Origin: Methanobacterium sp.
GTDB taxonomy: Archaea; Methanobacteriota; Methanobacteria; Methanobacteriales; Methanobacteriaceae
Direction of reading: 5' to 3'
Length of the DNA: 41,482 bases
Assembly (NCBI GenBank): GCA_003151535.1
Contig: PLXT01000030.1
Span: 16,116-57,597 of the forward strand
Position 1 is the first letter of the stretch. Each line of letters opens with the position of its first letter. The notes under the pieces are model-generated. The model saw nothing but the letters and a program-made list of their open reading frames with translations. It searched no databases and was not told the DNA's origin. A program made the translations under genes and the position numbers. This document shows, piece after piece, positions 1 to 7,768 of this stretch.

Positions 1-132
1 TTTAGAGGTTTATAGAAATTCTCATTAATCAATATTTTTTAATATTAAAAAAACATTGCAATTAAATTAATAAAAATTGACATTTTGAAATTTAATTCTG
101 AAATTAAATATTATTAATTGATTATACTCAGG

Positions 133-1233
133 TTAAATATTCCTTCTTATGCTTGGTAAAACTTTAACTAACAAATTTTCTGCATCTTCCTTATCTACAA
201 CACGCCTTGCTACTATTTTCCCTGTTTTAAATATAGTTACATTCCTTTCATTAATTTCAAGCATTGCTATTCCCATCTCAACTGAACACTTAACATCTCC
301 TAATTTCTCCAGTTGTTTGCATGTTTTTACTATGTTAATCGTATAAGGAAGCTCCGTTTCAAACATTATCTTATTCTTCTCATCTTTACAAGGTTTATAA
401 ACTACAAGATCTTTTTTTGAATCTCCATATCCTCCAATGTCAAGTGTTACTCTTTTAAATCCTACTGCCTTCAACTCAGAATCTATATGACTTAAAATAC
501 CCGTGTTAAGAATTTTAGTAATATTTCCTAATTCTATAAGTGCAACTTCATCTTGGTCTCGCACGCGCACAATTTCAGATCCTGAAAGACCCTTCAAAAG
601 TGATTCGGCATAATTTATCCGGTTTATCTTCTTAGGAGTTATTTCACTATTTTTTGATATTCTAGTAGCCATACAAGTTGTTGATTCCGAATAATTTATA
701 TTAAGAACTTCAAGGGCTTTTTTAACATCTTCAACTGTAAAACCTGCTTTTACCAATGGACTCTTGATGTGTTTATCATAATTTACCATTATTCCGGGCC
801 TATCTTCTAAAAGGTCGGTTATGTTGGTCCCATCCACTACTTCCAAGTTATTTTTATCTGCAATTCCTATCATCTTGGAGTACATCTTATTTTTACAGAT
901 ATAACATCGGTTTGGAGGATTAGATTTGAACGATGGGTCGTTTAAATAGTCCTCTTTTACAACTGAATGTTTAATACCAATTTCCTCAGCAATTTTTACT
1001 GCATTTCCTATACAGTCGTTTGGCATCACACCATTGTCTAATGTTACTGCTAAAGATTCCTTAGAAACATTTGATGCTATATAAGCCACAAGTGAGCTAT
1101 CTGCCCCTCCTGAAAATGCAACTAATACTTTTTTATTCTTTAAATAATCTTTAACTTGTTCTATTTTCTTTTCCAATTCCATACATATCTTCCCAAAATG
1201 ATATTCATATGATCTTATTAATTTAAATTTCAT
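133..1233 (-). CDS. larE: LarE-like PP-loop sulfur transferase with C-terminal extension
   Basis: The PP-loop motif SGGADSS lies at residues 41-47. C110-x2-C113 (NRCYICK) and C187 (TTCMATRI) match the three cysteines that hold a [4Fe-4S] cluster in cluster-dependent LarE proteins such as that of Thermotoga maritima. LarE enzymes adenylate a carboxylate and insert sulfur to make thiocarboxylate or thioamide-type groups. LarE is usually about 250-280 aa; this protein is 366 aa and has an unrecognised C-terminal part from about residue 285. It lies 26 bp downstream of tfuA and is probably co-transcribed. No larB, larC or larA is in the window. Two starts are possible: 1233, with AAAGG about 5 nt upstream, or Met18 at 1182, with GGGAAG upstream, which fits the usual LarE N-terminus better. 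The family call is firm; the substrate is unknown. Confidence 0.85.
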   Translation of the reverse strand: MKFKLIRSYEYHFGKICMELEKKIEQVKDYLKNKKVLVAFSGGADSSLVAYIASNVSKESLAVTLDNGVMPNDCIGNAVKIAEEIGIKHSVVKEDYLNDPSFKSNPPNRCYICKNKMYSKMIGIADKNNLEVVDGTNITDLLEDRPGIMVNYDKHIKSPLVKAGFTVEDVKKALEVLNINYSESTTCMATRISKNSEITPKKINRINYAESLLKGLSGSEIVRVRDQDEVALIELGNITKILNTGILSHIDSELKAVGFKRVTLDIGGYGDSKKDLVVYKPCKDEKNKIMFETELPYTINIVKTCKQLEKLGDVKCSVEMGIAMLEINERNVTIFKTGKIVARRVVDKEDAENLLVKVLPSIRRNI

Positions 1234-1259
1234 ATATCCTTTGAGTAATTAGTTGAATT

Positions 1260-1910
1260 TTATGATTTATCCAAGTTCTTAACATATTTTAATACTAAAA
1301 TAGCATCCTCTTTTTTAATATCAACTCTGTTTTCTTGAAAAAATTTATGAATGTTTTTGATCTTTTCTATTTCGAGGTTTGAATCTTTAAACACCTTATC
1401 ATATGTTCTTTTCGGATAGTATATGGATTTAGCAGTTTTTACAAGATTATTAAATTCTTCTTCATTAATTATATCTTTATCCTTCGCTGCCTTGAATGTA
1501 TAGTTCATACTGATTAATGCTTCAGAAAGTTGTTCTAGTGTTTCAGGATTGATTACTACTGCTACATCATCATCAGATTCCACAATACCCGATCTATAAT
1601 CTTCGTATACTTGACCTATACCTATCATTCCAAAATCATCCAGTTCAGATGCCCTTAAAGCCCCCATACTTGCGCCCCCAACCACAATAACATCATTTTT
1701 AATCGCATTTAATATTTCTTTATGAGATACTGCAGGTTCTTTGTGGAAAACACCATCTATAATAACTATAATATCTGGATCGTCCTTTAAAGCATTTTTA
1801 ATATCCCCTCTTGCAACTGGAGGGCGATATTCTGCTTTTAAAATATTGTAAGCCTCATCTGACGGCAATGAAGGGCCAATAAATACTATTATCTTTTTAT
1901 CTCCACTCAA
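1260..1910 (-). CDS. tfuA: TfuA-like protein
   Basis: Family motifs are an N-terminal GPSLP (residues 12-16), YRPPVARGD (28-36) and GGASMGALRASEL (78-90). TfuA proteins partner YcaO enzymes in thioamide formation. In methanogens the YcaO/TfuA pair is linked genetically to the thioglycine of methyl-coenzyme M reductase subunit McrA. The start appears to be TTG at 1910 with GGAG upstream; the nearby upstream ATG is out of frame and closes at once. No ycaO is present here, so the partner must lie elsewhere. The gene reads directly into the larE-like gene, which suggests that the two share a sulfur-transfer job; that link is an inference. Confidence 0.85.
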   Translation of the reverse strand: MSGDKKIIVFIGPSLPSDEAYNILKAEYRPPVARGDIKNALKDDPDIIVIIDGVFHKEPAVSHKEILNAIKNDVIVVGGASMGALRASELDDFGMIGIGQVYEDYRSGIVESDDDVAVVINPETLEQLSEALISMNYTFKAAKDKDIINEEEFNNLVKTAKSIYYPKRTYDKVFKDSNLEIEKIKNIHKFFQENRVDIKKEDAILVLKYVKNLDKS

Positions 1911-2139
1911 ATTAGTCTAACTCCATATAAGTTTAAATTTTCGATTATGGTTATGGAATATGTAAATTGATTATATTTTATTTATGCGTTAATCCAAATT
2001 AATAGTTTTTTCTTGTTTATTATATGATCAAAATAATTTTTAGATGGTAAAAAGTTTAGATAACTATGGTAACATAATGAAAACGAAAATTATGAAAAAA
2101 TTGGGAATTAACTAAAAAAATATATTTTTTTTTTTTTGA

Positions 2140-2180
2140 ACAGTTGAAAATAGAAAAAATGTAAAAAAACTAATAAACTA
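2140..2180 (-). terminator. U-rich termination region after HD gene
   Basis: Read on the minus strand, the DNA just past the HD-domain stop codon has two T-rich runs (within about 2140-2172), the usual archaeal oligo-U termination signal. A run of 15 T on the plus strand at about 2124-2138 lies beside it. The rest of the 288-bp gap 1911-2198 is AT-rich. Apart from a plausible tfuA TATA box near 1975 (minus strand), I see nothing else in it. Confidence 0.4.
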
Positions 2181-2198
2181 TTAAGTTGTGAATAATCC

Positions 2199-2702
2199 TT
2201 AGGGATTTAATTCATTATGCAGAGTTTTAAGTCTAATAATTGCAGGATGATTTTTACCAAACTTTTTTTCCCATTTAATTATTACAAAGTCCAAGTCTAC
2301 TCCAACAGTTCCATTAATCAAATTGTCTGCATGGGCAACGATCTTCTCTTCTAACGTGTGAGGCATATAATCTCCAGGAGGAAGTCCAAGTATTTCTGCT
2401 TCTTTTGGAGGAATCCCCGCACCGATATGTTTGGTTGTGATTTTAATTATTTCCTCGGTATACTTGAGGTTCTTTAATATTTCCGCTCCTTCAATGGCAT
2501 GTTTAATAGTATGAGTGTTTATCCTGCCGATATCATGAAGCAAGGCACCTATTTCAATTTGTTCCATATCTATGTTGGATCCTGTTTTATCCATAAGATT
2601 AGATGTTATATCCTTGGCTTTAACGGATACTGCTTTGGAATGTTCGATTATATGATTTGGGCAGTTGAAATCCTTCAAGGTTTTTATTGGCATTAATCTC
2701 AA
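2199..2702 (-). CDS. HD-domain metal-dependent phosphohydrolase family protein
   Basis: The metal-binding HD pattern is intact: H21, H56-D57 in LLHDIG, H68 in KHAIEG, H92 and D126 in AHADNL. Length (167 aa) and layout match the small archaeal HD family (TIGR00295 type). These hydrolyse phosphate esters of nucleotides, but the natural substrate is not known. TTG at 2702 is the likely start: GAGGAG lies 5 nt upstream, whereas the first ATG (2693) is 14 nt from it. It is followed on the same strand by its own U-rich termination region and preceded by tfe about 70 bp upstream. Confidence 0.75.
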   Translation of the reverse strand: MRLMPIKTLKDFNCPNHIIEHSKAVSVKAKDITSNLMDKTGSNIDMEQIEIGALLHDIGRINTHTIKHAIEGAEILKNLKYTEEIIKITTKHIGAGIPPKEAEILGLPPGDYMPHTLEEKIVAHADNLINGTVGVDLDFVIIKWEKKFGKNHPAIIRLKTLHNELNP

Positions 2703-2771
2703 GTGTGCTCCTCAATATAATTGGTACTGAATTGATATAAAGTTTAATTAAAAAAATATGTAATGGAATGT

Positions 2772-3260
2772 TTATACTATTCTTTCCATCATTTGTTTGA
2801 GCTCAACTATTATAGTTGAGTTGTCTTGATATTCAAGTGAACCGCCACAGTTTGGACATTGGAAGTTGTTTTCGGATGCTTCTTCAAATTTATATCTGTG
2901 TCCATTTGCACGGCATAAAAAGAACATGTTTTCTTCTTCGTATTCCAAAGATTCTTCAATTTCTCTGGAAAACTTTTCATATTTCTTGCTGATTATATCT
3001 GATACCTTTTCCTGCTCAAAATTCCAGCTGTAAGTATACCACTGTGTTTCAGGATCCTTGCTTCTTTTGTAAGTTGCTATCCCTGCATCGTATAATTTGT
3101 ATAACACTCTTCTTACAATATTCAACCTAATTTCAGTTTCTTCTGCAATTTCTTCATCGGTTGTTTTTCCTTTTAACATACATTCAATGATAGAAACACT
3201 ACTTTTTTCATCATTGGTGATGTCCATTAGAATTTCTTGAACTGTTGGATCGCTAAGCAT
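2772..3260 (-). CDS. tfe: Transcription initiation factor TFE (alpha subunit)
   Basis: Archaeal homologue of TFIIE-alpha, which stabilises the open promoter complex. An N-terminal winged helix covers about residues 1-85 (ETEIRLNIVRRVLYKL is the recognition-helix region); a charged linker and a C-terminal zinc ribbon (about 112-142) follow. The ribbon has C116, H121, C135 and C138 rather than the usual two CxxC pairs, so one knuckle is changed. A strong ribosome binding site (AAGGAGGGG) precedes ATG 3260. A minus-strand TATA box at about 3446-3454 would give a leader of roughly 160 nt. The length of 162 aa is normal. Confidence 0.9.
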   Translation of the reverse strand: MLSDPTVQEILMDITNDEKSSVSIIECMLKGKTTDEEIAEETEIRLNIVRRVLYKLYDAGIATYKRSKDPETQWYTYSWNFEQEKVSDIISKKYEKFSREIEESLEYEEENMFFLCRANGHRYKFEEASENNFQCPNCGGSLEYQDNSTIIVELKQMMERIV

Positions 3261-3608
3261 TACTGCCCCTCCTTATTATATAATCTGTTCAACTCAGAAT
3301 ATGGATAATACTCATGTTAATCAATTCAATTTATCCATGAATTATTTTTGAATTTCATAATTTTAGAGCATTTAATACTTGTAGTAAATACCAATTAATC
3401 TAATTAGAATTTATTACAAATCTCCATTTTTCCAAAGTTATAATTTTTATATAGTTGATTACAAAACACTAAATTAACGAATACTTATAAAAACCTTTAG
3501 CTTCGTATACAATTTGGCAATGTAACATGGGTAGTGATCTGTATACATCAGATAGTATTTATAATTTGTTGATGCCTATTTAAGTCATTATAAAGCAGAT
3601 ATAAAAGG
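3261..3608. other. Non-coding gap between tfe and CofE-like gene
   Basis: A 348-bp AT-rich gap without a convincing gene. It holds a minus-strand TATA box (TATATAAAA, 3446-3454) that can serve tfe, and a separate plus-strand TATA-like site (ACTTATAAAAACC, about 3483-3495) that points away from any annotated gene. Downstream of the latter are a small inverted repeat (ATCTG/CAGAT, about 3537-3553) and an 18-codon ORF (3527-3583) without a ribosome binding site. No tRNA or box C/D pattern was found. Confidence 0.5.
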
Positions 3609-4493
3609 TCATTGGAGCTTTCTTATAATAATTGCAGGAGTATGAGTCATTGAATCCAACATTTCAACTGTCACTCCTTTAATATCGCCTTTAAACATAT
3701 TTTCCATATCATATACGGTTTCTATATCTTTCTCATTATGTTTATGATAATCTTCAGCCATTTTAGCTATTTTAAGAGCCTTATCTAGTTTTTGTGGTGT
3801 TGAAACACCCAATGGTGTCGGTCCTAATAACTTGCCAAATCGCCCAAGTAAATATCCGAAAAATCCAAGATCTGATTTTATACCATCTATGGCAATCGGG
3901 AGTGAGGTAAATGGAATTCCCATTATTTCATAGCAGGCATCTGTGTCAATTATCATCACAGTCACATCTATTTTAAGCTCTCTGAGTATCTTATTGGAAA
4001 TATCACGAGATACACGTCCTGGATCTTCTGGTAATAAAGAAACCATGGATCCAGGAACATTACTCAAATCCACCCCTGCTTCAGATGCGGGTTTAAGTGC
4101 ATGCTTCAAACCATAATACTCCAGAATTACTTTTTTATGAATTCGAGCTTCTGGTGGAAGTTTTCTTAAATTTTGAATGGTTCTACTTTTTATTCTGAAA
4201 ATTGGCCCCAAAATATATCCCCATATATATTTGGACCATAAATCAGCTAATAAAAATGATAGGATGGAAACTTGGAATTCAGATTCATCAACAAGACGAC
4301 CTTGAGATACTGAAATTGGTGTTTCTGAGATCACAAGAAAATCACCATCTCGAAGGAATTTCGCTGCATTCTCAATAATAATATTGTAAGATTCGTTCGG
4401 TTTAATATAATCTGTTTTAATGGGAATCAAAGTGTATTCTTCTTGATATAATTCAGCATGCTTAGTTTCTAATTTATTTTTGTGTGTTCTCAT
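3609..4493 (-). CDS. CofE-like (F420-0:gamma-glutamyl ligase family) protein, divergent paralogue
   Basis: The fold family is recognisable from the opening DGDFLVISETPISVSQGR and the central GVDLSNVPGS...LLPEDP stretch, both typical of CofE, which adds glutamate to coenzyme F420-0. However, the family motif normally reading SDT-x-GR is IDTDACY here, and the protein is 294 aa against about 250 for true CofE. It also carries extra hydrophobic segments (around residues 80-105 and 205-225). It is therefore probably a paralogue with another ligase or binding role. AGGT precedes ATG 4493. It follows the comA operon after 112 bp and may be transcribed with it. Confidence 0.65.
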   Translation of the reverse strand: MRTHKNKLETKHAELYQEEYTLIPIKTDYIKPNESYNIIIENAAKFLRDGDFLVISETPISVSQGRLVDESEFQVSILSFLLADLWSKYIWGYILGPIFRIKSRTIQNLRKLPPEARIHKKVILEYYGLKHALKPASEAGVDLSNVPGSMVSLLPEDPGRVSRDISNKILRELKIDVTVMIIDTDACYEIMGIPFTSLPIAIDGIKSDLGFFGYLLGRFGKLLGPTPLGVSTPQKLDKALKIAKMAEDYHKHNEKDIETVYDMENMFKGDIKGVTVEMLDSMTHTPAIIIRKLQ

Positions 4494-4605
4494 TAAGTTT
4501 ACCTTTAAAAATTAATTGGAAATAAAATTTTCTTGTTAAGGTTTTCTATATGTGTTTTTAAATTTATTTTTTAAAAAAAGGTTAAATAGAAGTAATTTGG
4601 TTTGT

Positions 4606-5292
4606 TTAGCCCTTTATAGGTGGAGCCCATACCTTAAGATCAATGCCTTCAATAATGGCCCTTTTACCCACAAGCTGTACAACTACACCAGAATGTACTT
4701 TCTGCATCATACAGTGTCCTGGAAGGAATCTAATAGTTTCACCTACTTCCGGTAATTTACCATCTACTACACCTTCAAATCCACCAACCATACACACACC
4801 AATGTCCATATAATCAAATTTTACCTCTGCATCGATTCTATGACAAGGTCCTATCATATGGACAGTTATTAGTCCATTATCCTCGTTTAATATCTTTGCA
4901 AAGTGTATAATTGGGCATCCCAGTGGTCTGTATTTTATTACATCCCCCTTCTTGAGTTCTTTTTTTGTAAACGGGTAAAGAACTTCCCTACAGGAATGTT
5001 CTCCTGGCAGTGGATTTAATACAAAATCTGCTTCATACCCATCTAATAATCCTACAGGTTTTTTCTCCACGGGTAAAATATTCTCTTCTCTGAGTATTTC
5101 CTCGAGTTCGTTCCTGTTTTCGTTGAATATTTCTTGGTATAAAAATCTACACTTTCCAAGATCTGTTCCCCTTTTCAGAAGTGAATATCCAAACTCATCA
5201 CAGCGTGCATATCCACATATTCCACAGTTAAAACCAGGAAGTAATTTTATAACCTTTGATCTCTGATCTGAATTACTGGAAGTGTTCGTCAT
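4606..5292 (-). CDS. Fe-S domain protein of comA operon
   Basis: The N-terminus carries C23-x2-C26-x4-C31-x16-C48 in the context FNCGICGYARC, the 4Fe-4S motif of the PF04060 FeS domain found in corrinoid Fe-S proteins and RnfB. The rest (residues 60-228) has no recognised domain but contains six further cysteines (CREV, GCPI, GPCHR, GVCMV, GHCMM). The protein may receive or deliver a cluster or metal. It follows the GTPase gene after 26 bp, with AGGGG before its ATG, as the last gene of the operon or the last before the CofE-like gene. Specific function unknown. Confidence 0.7.
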   Translation of the reverse strand: MTNTSSNSDQRSKVIKLLPGFNCGICGYARCDEFGYSLLKRGTDLGKCRFLYQEIFNENRNELEEILREENILPVEKKPVGLLDGYEADFVLNPLPGEHSCREVLYPFTKKELKKGDVIKYRPLGCPIIHFAKILNEDNGLITVHMIGPCHRIDAEVKFDYMDIGVCMVGGFEGVVDGKLPEVGETIRFLPGHCMMQKVHSGVVVQLVGKRAIIEGIDLKVWAPPIKG

Positions 5293-5318
5293 AATTTTCC
5301 CCTGATATTTCTGTGATT

Positions 5319-6020
5319 CTATTCTCCTTCGTAAGTCTGGAATCCGTCTATTCTTCGAAGTATTCCTCTGTGATGTTTTTTATTTACTTTGGTCTCACCT
5401 ACACAGAGGGTACAAACTGCAAGGGGTGCGGAATGCCTTAATTTTTCCTCTTCAAGAGATACTTCAGGTGATTTGACTATTTCCTCAGCTAGTTCAATAC
5501 ATCCTTGACCGGAAAGTCCATTAGCCTCTATCACCTTGCAGTGAGGGTTAACTTCAAGTATTCTTTCCCGAAATATTTCTCTTTCAGCTTGAGATATCAT
5601 ATCTCCCTTGGTTATAACCGCAATATCTGCCGTACTCAAGAATGGGCCTACTTTAAGTGGTGTGTTTGGACCACTAGTAGCATCTATAACACAAACTCCT
5701 AGACTATTTACTGTATAAGGGGCACAACGATGACATAATCCTGCTGTTTCAACAATTAGATATTCCGAATTATTTTCATCTGCCCAGTCAATCATGTCTT
5801 CGATGTTATAAATGGCAAAATGGTCTGGACACATGTCCATTGCTAGACCTACTTTAGTTGGTATACCTATTTTTTCAAATTTTTTACCGTCATCGGTGAA
5901 AAGACAATCAATTTTAACAACAGCTGAATTTAAACTTCTCTGTTTAAGGTTTCGAAGTGCGTGTATAAGTACTGCTGTCTTTCCTGAACCAGGGGTTCCT
6001 GCAACAATTACCATTTTCAT
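5319..6020 (-). CDS. G3E-type GTPase (HypB/UreG/CobW relative)
   Basis: Walker A GTPGSGKT (residues 8-15), a switch segment ETAGLCHRC (91-99) and the base-specificity motif TKGD (137-140) place it among SIMIBI GTPases that load metals into enzymes. Cysteines at C64, C96 and C99 and a C-terminal CTLC (203-206) followed by KKHH offer possible metal ligands. These differ from HypB and UreG, so it is a separate branch. Its ATG overlaps the end of the ABC ATPase gene by 4 bp, which implies translational coupling. A metallocentre maturation role is inferred from family and context. Confidence 0.75.
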   Translation of the reverse strand: MKMVIVAGTPGSGKTAVLIHALRNLKQRSLNSAVVKIDCLFTDDGKKFEKIGIPTKVGLAMDMCPDHFAIYNIEDMIDWADENNSEYLIVETAGLCHRCAPYTVNSLGVCVIDATSGPNTPLKVGPFLSTADIAVITKGDMISQAEREIFRERILEVNPHCKVIEANGLSGQGCIELAEEIVKSPEVSLEEEKLRHSAPLAVCTLCVGETKVNKKHHRGILRRIDGFQTYEGE

Positions 6021-6796
6021 AAACCTAAATCCCCCATTTCAACATCTTCTATAACCTCACCATGCCTCACTTTATCTCTTAAACTCAACATGAATTCGTC
6101 GATCTTGTTTAATTTTATGGAAAGAGATTTTTCTGCTTCGCTGGTCCCAACTACCTTATCCATACCGCCCCTCTTCATGACTACTCTTCTGTCGGTCATG
6201 AGAGCAAGAACAGGATCATGAGTAACCACCATAACAATTTTACCATGGCCAGAAAGAACTTTGAGTGCATCATGTTTTCTGATACCGGCATTTTCTATTT
6301 CATCTATGAGTACAATTGGAGAATCACTAATAATCGCCACATCTGCTACCATTAAAGCTCTTGACTGACCTCCACTTAGTATGGTGAGTTCATGGTCTTT
6401 TCTTATTGGCTCTCCAGTTAATGTGTTTGCAAGGTTTATCACTGCATTAACACATTTATCGCTTGCACCTCGACACTTTGCATGTAGACTTAAAAAATCT
6501 CCTACACTCATGTCTGCAAGGAAATTCATGTTTTGAGATAATTGGGCAACCATTTTCTTTCTAGGATTCGTTCTGTCTTCATAGCTTGGATCTTCACCAT
6601 TAACCAAAATTTTTCTCTTTGAAAATGTGTCTGATTGTGATAATTGTTCTATATCTCCTATAAGAGAACTTTTACCACTTCCAGTAGCACCAACAACTCC
6701 AAATATTTCTCCCCTAATTATATCTATTTTTTCTACTGGTTCCTTCTCACCTTTTTTGTTGTAACCACCAATAATGGTTATTTTATCTATGATCAT
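6017..6796 (-). CDS. ABC-family ATPase of comA operon
   Basis: A complete ABC nucleotide-binding domain: Walker A GATGSGKS (36-43), Q-loop near residue 85, signature LSGGQSR (140-146), Walker B IVLIDE (161-166) and H-loop His193. There is no membrane partner in the operon and no membrane segment in the protein, so a transport role is not supported. It may act as a soluble motor in enzyme activation, as AtwA (component A2) does for methyl-coenzyme M reductase, but it has one ABC domain, not two. The start codon overlaps the comA stop by 4 bp and the GTPase overlaps its own stop by 4 bp. Confidence 0.75.
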   Translation of the reverse strand: MIIDKITIIGGYNKKGEKEPVEKIDIIRGEIFGVVGATGSGKSSLIGDIEQLSQSDTFSKRKILVNGEDPSYEDRTNPRKKMVAQLSQNMNFLADMSVGDFLSLHAKCRGASDKCVNAVINLANTLTGEPIRKDHELTILSGGQSRALMVADVAIISDSPIVLIDEIENAGIRKHDALKVLSGHGKIVMVVTHDPVLALMTDRRVVMKRGGMDKVVGTSEAEKSLSIKLNKIDEFMLSLRDKVRHGEVIEDVEMGDLGL

Positions 6797-7566
6797 AGAT
6801 CCACCTTGCCCAATGTGTCTCCTCTTAAACCTCTTCTCATGGTTTCAAGGGAGGTTATTTCATCGGGAGATATGTTTCCTAGATTCACATTGGATCCAAA
6901 TTTAAGTATGAGGTAGGCTTGTTGATTCTTTTGAGGAGCCTCCCAGATCAACTTCTTAACATCGAGGTAGTCCATTAAAACCTGTACATCCTCTTCCTTA
7001 ACATCGCCTTTATTATTGTAAATTCCCAAATCCTTTCCGCCTTCTCTTCCTTCTATTATTACTTTGTCTGCACCAGCTTCTAGATCAAGTGTCACTAAGT
7101 TAACTCTATCAATGGCTGTAAAATGATGATCCTTTTTTGGATCCTTCTTACCTACCTCTGTTAGAGCCATAAAACCTACATCTTTCACTTCACCAATTAT
7201 TCTATTCCGTTCTTCTGGTGTTATATCAACTGTACCATCTGAAATTTCTATTGCTTTAAATCCTAGTTCATCGGCTTCAGTTAAAAATTCATCGAATTTA
7301 TCCCTAATATAAGCAAGTTCAAATAGTGTACCGCCAGGATATGGTATAATGTCGTTGGATAAATATGTATCAATCTTATATTTTATTAGTTCTCTTTCAT
7401 GGATGGCAGAAGTTCCCCATCCAAGTTTTGCAAGATCTACATAAGGTCCCGATATCTCTAGGAAATCTTCAACCATGTTAGGACCCATTCCTTTGTCCAA
7501 CATCATTGTAATGCCCTCTTCCGGAGCTCTAATACGATCTTTTGTAAGAAAATCAAATGCATTCAT
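6793..7566 (-). CDS. comA: Phosphosulfolactate synthase (coenzyme M biosynthesis)
   Basis: Catalyses addition of sulfite to phosphoenolpyruvate to form phosphosulfolactate, the first step of the methanogen coenzyme M pathway. The TIM-barrel family is recognisable from KLGWGTSAI, PGGTLFELAY, AIEISDGTVDI and the glutamate-rich IIEGREGGKDLGIY segment near residue 173. Length 257 aa is typical. ATG 7566 has AAGGTGAT just upstream. It is the first gene of an operon with two NTPases and an Fe-S protein. The divergent intergenic DNA upstream is shared with the pyruvate-kinase-C-domain gene. Confidence 0.93.
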   Translation of the reverse strand: MNAFDFLTKDRIRAPEEGITMMLDKGMGPNMVEDFLEISGPYVDLAKLGWGTSAIHERELIKYKIDTYLSNDIIPYPGGTLFELAYIRDKFDEFLTEADELGFKAIEISDGTVDITPEERNRIIGEVKDVGFMALTEVGKKDPKKDHHFTAIDRVNLVTLDLEAGADKVIIEGREGGKDLGIYNNKGDVKEEDVQVLMDYLDVKKLIWEAPQKNQQAYLILKFGSNVNLGNISPDEITSLETMRRGLRGDTLGKVDL

Positions 7567-7667
7567 TGCATCACCTTACTTTGTTCTGTGTATTCATATG
7601 TTAGGTTTTTCTTTTAAATAAATTATTAAAATATATCATTTGTGGGTACTTGTTTATAATTAGTTTT

Positions 7668-7703
7668 AAGTAATATAAAAAAATATAGAAGTAATATAAA
7701 AAA
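7668..7703 (+). promoter_or_regulatory. Tandem duplicated TATA-like element
   Basis: The 15-mer AAGTAATATAAAAAA occurs twice (7668-7682 and 7689-7703) with a 21-bp period, about two helical turns. Each copy contains a TATA box (AATATAAAA). The downstream copy would start transcription near 7722, some 45 nt before the ATG at 7769. The region is the divergent promoter area between comA and the plus-strand gene. Confidence 0.5.
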
Positions 7704-7768
7704 TCATTTAACAAGTATACAATATACTATGAAATTGAGAATCAATAATTGTTATAGGAGTGATTAAT

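Noticed and set aside
90..109. Inverted repeat ATTTAATT/AATTAAAT after larE as a terminator
   Set aside because: Only A/T pairs in very AT-rich DNA; cannot be separated from chance.
6017..6796. ABC protein as part of a membrane transporter
   Set aside because: No permease or binding-protein gene is next to it, and its overlaps are with comA and a GTPase.
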